Assembly (NCBI GenBank): GCA_013995675.1 | Contig: VWRR01000008.1 | Span: forward strand, 62,001-126,000 | Reading direction: 5' to 3' | Origin: Cyanidiococcus yangmingshanensis | Lineage: Eukaryota; Rhodophyta; Bangiophyceae; Cyanidiales; Cyanidiaceae | Length of the DNA: 64,000 bases | In this document: positions 60,215 to 64,000 of the stretch, in pieces | Numbering within the stretch: position 1 is the first letter of the stretch | Layout of the letters: each line of letters begins with the position of its first letter | The notes under the pieces: generated by a model | What the model saw: the letters and a program-made list of their open reading frames with translations, nothing else | Databases searched by the model: none | Told to the model about the DNA's origin: nothing | Translations under genes and position numbers: made by a program

Positions 60215-60739
60215 CTCGGCAACAGCGTCTCCTGGACAGAAGCTACCCAGCCGTCACCACCCACCGGCGCCGCAGACTTTGCACGAATCGGAACGAGAGA
60301 TGCCTCTGAAGCGGCACGAGCCACTGCGCGCCCGTTGGCCACCGGCACACGCCGCCGCCTCACACCCCATCATGCGGGTATGGCGGCGGCCGTGCCGGGC
60401 GGCAAGGCCAATCGGCGGCGCCGGTCCCTCCCAGACGGCGCCAGCGCGTCTTCAGGCACGCGCGCCAGCGTGCTGGCGATCCGCAGACGACGGGCGCGGG
60501 GCCTTGGCTGCAGGCTCGCCGCGGAAACGGCGCTCTCTGGCGGCGGCCAAGGACGGGGTACCATTGGCGGTCTGTTCCGATCCTCGGAGGCGCTGGCCCC
60601 TCAGGGAAGTAGTCTCGGTGACGGTCTCGTGTCGGGCTCGCCTGGCATCGACGCAATCATCGAGTTTGATTATGTTCTTTGTTTCGTTAAGGTTCATTGT
60701 TGTCCTGTGAACGTGGCTTTGTGCTTATTGGCGCTTGGG
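60215..60739. other. GC-rich promoter region between divergent genes
   Basis: About 525 bases, GC- and CpG-rich from about 60340 to 60660. It is open in the F-box gene frame back to 60152, but that extension is Arg/Gly/Ala-rich without motifs and overlaps the start of the opposite gene, so I treat it as promoter. Confidence 0.35.
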
Positions 60740-61669
60740 ATGAGCGTAGGTCCGCCAACTGACCTGCGGACGGGGTCGCCGCCCTGGCTGGAGCTCCCCG
60801 AACACGTCTGGTTTCGAGTGCTCTGGAGTGCCTCTGGAGAGGGAAGCGACCTGGCTTGGTTGAGTCAGACAGCCATCATGGTCTGTTCGCGCTGGCAATA
60901 CCTTGTTCGAAAGGTCGTATTTCCGCAGCTTGTTCGGGTGAACTTGACGAGTCTGGAGCACTATTGGAACCGCTGTCGAATGCGGCAGAAGCGTGTCGAT
61001 GGTGAGCAAGGAGTCGCTGCAGTTTCGGACCTTGGCATTGCTCGCATGCTGGAGCGGCTCTTCTCGGACTGCACTGGAGCGCGTTGTCTCGTCGCAACGG
61101 AGTGTTATCGGCTTGTACGCGACAGCGTGGTGCACCACATCCGAACATATCCGCCGCGGCTCGATGAGATGCATTTTTCGAATTGCGCGCTCCTGACAGA
61201 CAGCGGTGTCGCCTGTATACTGAAGCGGATTGCGGCTCGCCAGCTCGGCGAATGCACCTGGATTCACACCTTGACGTTCTTCTCTGAGAAGCTTACCGGC
61301 GAATCCGCTGCGGAGATCATGCTTCGGTGCCCGTATCTGCAACATCTAGAGATGCAGTACGCTCGTCTGGATGATGAAAGTTTGCGTGTCCTTGGCTCTC
61401 TGCGGTTTCTTCGACGGCTCAAAGTGCGCGGCTCGGAAGCGATCACGGACGAGGGCATGACGTACTTGGATAGGCTCGAGTTTTTGGACATTGCACTCTG
61501 TCCGCAGATCACGGATCGAACGCTGTTTGCGCTCGCACAGTCGGAAAATCTGCGGGCGCTCCTGCTTGCGCACCAGCGCTACAACGTTTGGTGTACTGGA
61601 AAATGGACGGAGAGTGGGGTTGATGCTGTTCGTCAAGCGGGTATCGAAGTCCACTTTATCGATGTATAG
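60740..61669 (+). CDS. F-box/leucine-rich-repeat protein
   Basis: From the ATG at 60740, 309 residues. Residues ~10-60 look like an F-box: PPWLELPEHVWFRVLWSASG, then LAWLSQTAIMVCSRWQYLVR. After this, at least five leucine-rich repeats of the AMN1/FBXL type follow (RLDEMHFSNCALLTDSGVAC, LQHLEMQYARLDDESLRVLG, LRRLKVRGSEAITDEGMTYL, LEFLDIALCPQITDRTLFAL). Such proteins pick substrates for SCF ubiquitin ligases. The frame stays open upstream to 60152; that would add 196 low-complexity residues and was not used. Family is clear for the LRR part, moderate for the F-box. Confidence 0.7.
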   Translation: MSVGPPTDLRTGSPPWLELPEHVWFRVLWSASGEGSDLAWLSQTAIMVCSRWQYLVRKVVFPQLVRVNLTSLEHYWNRCRMRQKRVDGEQGVAAVSDLGIARMLERLFSDCTGARCLVATECYRLVRDSVVHHIRTYPPRLDEMHFSNCALLTDSGVACILKRIAARQLGECTWIHTLTFFSEKLTGESAAEIMLRCPYLQHLEMQYARLDDESLRVLGSLRFLRRLKVRGSEAITDEGMTYLDRLEFLDIALCPQITDRTLFALAQSENLRALLLAHQRYNVWCTGKWTESGVDAVRQAGIEVHFIDV

Positions 61670-62434
61670 GTTGGTGGCGATGGTGCACAGTCACGGAGCG
61701 CGTCTATGCATCACTTGTGCGGAGATGCAGGGCATTCCGAGAACGCTCAGCAGCGGTTGTGTGGATAGATTTCCTGCGCGGCCCTCGGATTTGTCGCTGC
61801 ACAGCGCCTACTGGTTTCATCTGATCTCAGACAGGTCTGCTGCGGTTTGCATGACACGATCAGAGCTTTTGGGGAGTCTTGGAGCAGAGGAATCAGCAGC
61901 TGGCTGCCCGCTTCAATCGATTGCACCACTTGAACGCACACGACGTGTTTCTACGAAGCGCTGGACGGGTGCATATCAAAGAGACATGAAAGAGCGACCG
62001 AATCGAAACCATAAAGCCATTCGATGTATTACTGTGGACACTGGGGTGCTTGCGCTTGGCCTTCAATGAAAAACGGCAATGCGACATCGATTCCGTTGCC
62101 ATCATGCATCGTCCTTGCCACGGATTCAGTTGATGTTGGTTCACGACACGCGCCAGGCTCAGTTGCAGTAGAGGCACCAGCACCCAAACCCGATGCTTGG
62201 TGGGTGGATCCTGTCTCGCGACCACGCCTTGTACTCGAAAAGATGCGAGACTCGTCCAACTGCATATTGGCAAACGATTACCGGGAGATTCTTCCGCAGT
62301 GCGCAGCAGACATTGCGTTTCTGCCACGACGGCAACAGGCTAACAGTTCCATCATCGATGTTTGCGAGAAAAAAACCTCGATGGAAAGATATAAGCGGGC
62401 ATGCTGAACGTGAATGCCCTCCTGCTAGAGGCTT
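61670..62434. other. intergenic stretch
   Basis: About 770 bases between the convergent F-box/LRR and L2HGDH genes. Open frames of up to 144 codons overlap on both strands without motifs. Nothing seen. Confidence 0.4.
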
Positions 62435-63619
62435 TCAGGGGTCGTTTTCCGAGTGCTGGTCGAGGGAAAAGCGTGTCACGACGTACTCTGCAATGGCCAT
62501 GCAGGATGTAGCAGCTGGCGACGGTGCATTCCGCACATGTACGATATTTTGGTTTCTCTCAAAATGGAAATCGTTCAGCAAGACACCATCCCGGGTCAAG
62601 GCCTGAGCACGTATGCCATAAAAAGAACGCCGCAGGTCCTGCGGTTGCAGATCTGGAACCAGCTCACGCAGCGAACGCCACAACGATAAAGGCACATACT
62701 CCTGCCGGATCTGTCCTACAACGAACCGCCAATGACGCCCTACAAGTCGCCAAAAACCGGGATCATGCAGCGGCGGCCAACCGAACAACGTGGCGGTTGG
62801 TCCAACCCAGACCCGCCTGCCATCGACGGAGGGCGTGAAGTGGACGCCCGCAAACGGATATCTCTTATCGGGAACCGGATAGACGTTGCACTCGCCAAGC
62901 CCCAACCGTTGTATTGCATCGGCAGGTAAGCTCAAAGTATTGGCCCTTTATGGGCAGAATACGCATCTGCGATGTTGGCCGAGTGCTTCCGCCAACGCAG
63001 ACCATCACCAAGTCCCAAGCAGTGTGCCAAGCTCGGGCTGCAGATGCCCATTGCGGATGTGCGACTGCGTCTGGTTCAAGTGCCCGCAGCGGGACCGCCG
63101 AGGATAAATGGAGTATGAAACGGGCCCCCAAACGGGCCTTGGTGTCCTCGACAAGCGCTTGTGCTAGCGCTGGGTAATCAATAACGCCTGTATTCGGCGA
63201 ATAGAGGCTCCGAACTGCCCGTACACTCGGCAGAGGAACGCCATCGAGGAGCTCCAGACCTTGCACTCCGTTAGAGGTGGCATTCGATGCCAGTTCTGTC
63301 AGTCGCTGTGCCTCGGTTTCATTTCGCGCGACGATATACTTGCCGGCACGACGAATGGGGACCTGCTGTCCCGCCTCCGACGAACAGAACGCGTACAGGT
63401 ACTGCGCACCCTGCACGCACAGACGAGCCTTCAGCGATCCCGGTGGATAGCCAATCCCTGCATGAATGACGCCCGAGTTGTGGCCAGACTGTTCACCAGC
63501 AACTCGATTGGACTTTTCAAACAGCTCCTAGACTGGTTGATCTGGTTGCCGTAGCGCACCGCGAGGTGACGTGCGGTCGCCACGCCAACAAGTCCGCCGC
63601 CCACCACTGCTATTCGCAT
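62435..63619 (-). CDS. L2HGDH: L-2-hydroxyglutarate dehydrogenase (FAD-dependent)
   Basis: The ATG at 63619 opens a dinucleotide-binding fold, MRIAVVGGGLVGVATARHLA. Then come GEQSGHNSGVIHAGIGYPPG, SLKARLCVQGAQYLYAF, RRAGKYIVARNETEAQRLTE, LYSPNTGVIDYPALAQALVE, ILPIKGQYFEL, NVYPVPDKRYPFAGVHFTPS and the end block YGIRAQALTRDGVLLNDFHF with NAPSPAATS. The enzyme oxidises L-2-hydroxyglutarate to 2-oxoglutarate in mitochondria as metabolite repair. Two frame changes: -1 at about 63528, before ELFEKSNRVAG, and +1 at about 62930, between QYFEL and LPADAIQRLGLGE. An ATG at 63650 in a frame one base off gives MRSVVKAFAR, a possible mitochondrial presequence. About 394 residues without it. Confidence 0.9.
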
Positions 63620-63699
63620 CCCGAGCGAAGGCCTTCACCACACTACGCATCAGAATGAGGGGCTTGGTTCCGTTCTAGACTGGGTTGTCGCCATTGGCC

Positions 63700-63704
63700 A
63701 AAAA
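63700..63704 (-). terminator. Pol III T-run terminator of tRNA-Ala
   Basis: Five consecutive T on the minus strand, starting 9 bases after the tRNA discriminator base. A run of four or more T ends RNA polymerase III transcription. Confidence 0.7.
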
Positions 63705-63712
63705 CGAAGTCC

Positions 63713-63802
63713 TGGACGTGAGGGGAATCGAACCCCTGGCCTTGACAATGCTAATGTCACGTCGGGTACGCGGAGAGCGACATACCACTTGACGACACGC
63801 CC
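63713..63802 (-). tRNA. tRNA-Ala (anticodon AGC) with insertion in the D-loop
   Basis: Minus-strand cloverleaf of 90 bases. Acceptor stem GGGCGTG/CACGTCC with discriminator A; the third pair is G3:U70, the alanine identity element. D stem GTC/GAC; anticodon stem TGACA/TGTCA with loop TTAGCAT, so anticodon AGC at 63752-63750; variable loop of 5; T arm AGGGG-TTCGATT-CCCCT, which holds a perfect B box. The D-loop is 27 bases (63790-63764) instead of the usual 8-11, so about 16-19 bases after GTGGTA are extra. Introns outside the anticodon loop, including the D-loop, are reported from Cyanidioschyzon nuclear tRNA genes; splicing here is inferred. Confidence 0.9.
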
Positions 63803-63847
63803 GAACGCATACGACGACTACGCGATGAACAATAGGCTCAAATTCAG

Positions 63848-63856
63848 TATATAAAG
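63848..63856 (-). promoter_or_regulatory. TATA-like element upstream of tRNA-Ala
   Basis: TATATAAAG on the plus strand (CTTTATATA on minus) 46 bases before the 5' end of the tRNA. Plant and algal tRNA genes often carry such an element; it could equally belong to a plus-strand gene beyond the window. Confidence 0.3.
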
Positions 63857-64000
63857 ACTAGATGAGGCGACCTTGGATGTCGGTCCCATGGGCGCGCTCG
63901 GGCGAACGTCCGATGATTGAACGTAGCTCGCAAAGCCTGACTAGTCTAGTTGGTTTTTGGCAGCGCTAGCAGTGGTGCCACCGATCGTATGTTTTCATCG

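Noticed and set aside
60152-60739. 196-codon 5' extension of the F-box/LRR frame
   Set aside because: Low-complexity Arg/Gly/Ala sequence in a CpG-rich block that overlaps the start of the opposite-strand gene; the ATG at 60740 leads directly into the F-box.
2042-63619. A programmed +1 shift motif like those of Ty elements, antizyme or Euplotes
   Set aside because: Sites placed by homology differ in slip codon and skipped base, the shifts do not coincide with in-frame stops, and -1 changes occur too. No consensus, so not claimed.
1-64000. CRISPR arrays, rRNA genes, insertion sequences, LTR or LINE-type elements
   Set aside because: No regularly spaced repeats, no rRNA-like sequence, no transposase, integrase or reverse-transcriptase motifs and no terminal repeats were seen.

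Overview
The window looks like nuclear DNA of a unicellular acidophilic red alga (Cyanidiophyceae, Cyanidioschyzon-like). GC content is a little above 50 % by eye. Genes are densely packed on both strands and I see no convincing spliceosomal introns. The set mixes eukaryotic nuclear genes (dyskerin, PRP43, Notchless, TCF25, eL30, Alba, DEK, a NAB2-type zinc-finger protein), plastid and cyanobacterial-ancestry genes (ribosomal protein S1 with a transit-like leader, a cyanobacterial LpxB-like protein), a bacterial-type polyphosphate kinase 1, and a tRNA gene whose D-loop carries an insertion, a tRNA architecture reported from Cyanidioschyzon. The organism assignment is inference.

Layout. 1-8.6 kb: end of an LpxB-like gene, a Cys-form selenoprotein K homologue, plastid rps1 facing an ATC-hydrolase-like gene, a KAR5/GEX1-type karyogamy gene and a NAB2/ZC3H14-type gene. 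8.6-11 kb: no recognised gene, but a duplicated dyad motif. 11-20 kb: a PPK1-Nudix fusion, a badly interrupted OSCA/CSC1 channel gene, and Notchless. 21-28.9 kb: complex I NDUFB9, a fucosyltransferase-like gene, a 75-kDa complex I subunit that starts only at its molybdopterin-type domain, a possible small mitochondrial gene, a RING protein and a disordered protein with CDK-like sites. 30-45.6 kb: Alba, eL30, SDHAF3, TCF25, CBF5, a cytochrome b5-fused Delta-9 desaturase, PRP43/DHX15 and a GT61-like glycosyltransferase. 47-64 kb: an acidic hypothetical, gamma carbonic anhydrase, DEK, a coiled-coil membrane protein, a GGCT-like protein, NDUFB3, an F-box/LRR protein, L-2-hydroxyglutarate dehydrogenase and tRNA-Ala(AGC).

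Mitochondrial respiration is over-represented: four complex I components (NDUFS1 C-terminal part, NDUFB9, NDUFB3, gamma-CA), a complex II assembly factor and L2HGDH lie within about 42 kb. I see no operon-like logic; neighbours are head-to-head or tail-to-tail without clear functional grouping.

A striking property is that many conserved genes, including ones expected to be essential (rps1, NLE1, CBF5), keep full family homology only if the reading frame moves by one base once. Most moves are +1. I found no shared slip motif, so uncorrected single-base insertions in the assembly are the likeliest cause, but recoding has not been excluded. In such genes the coordinates span both frames. Starts were set on ATG codons; some candidate frames open on TTG or GTG, and these were moved inward where possible.
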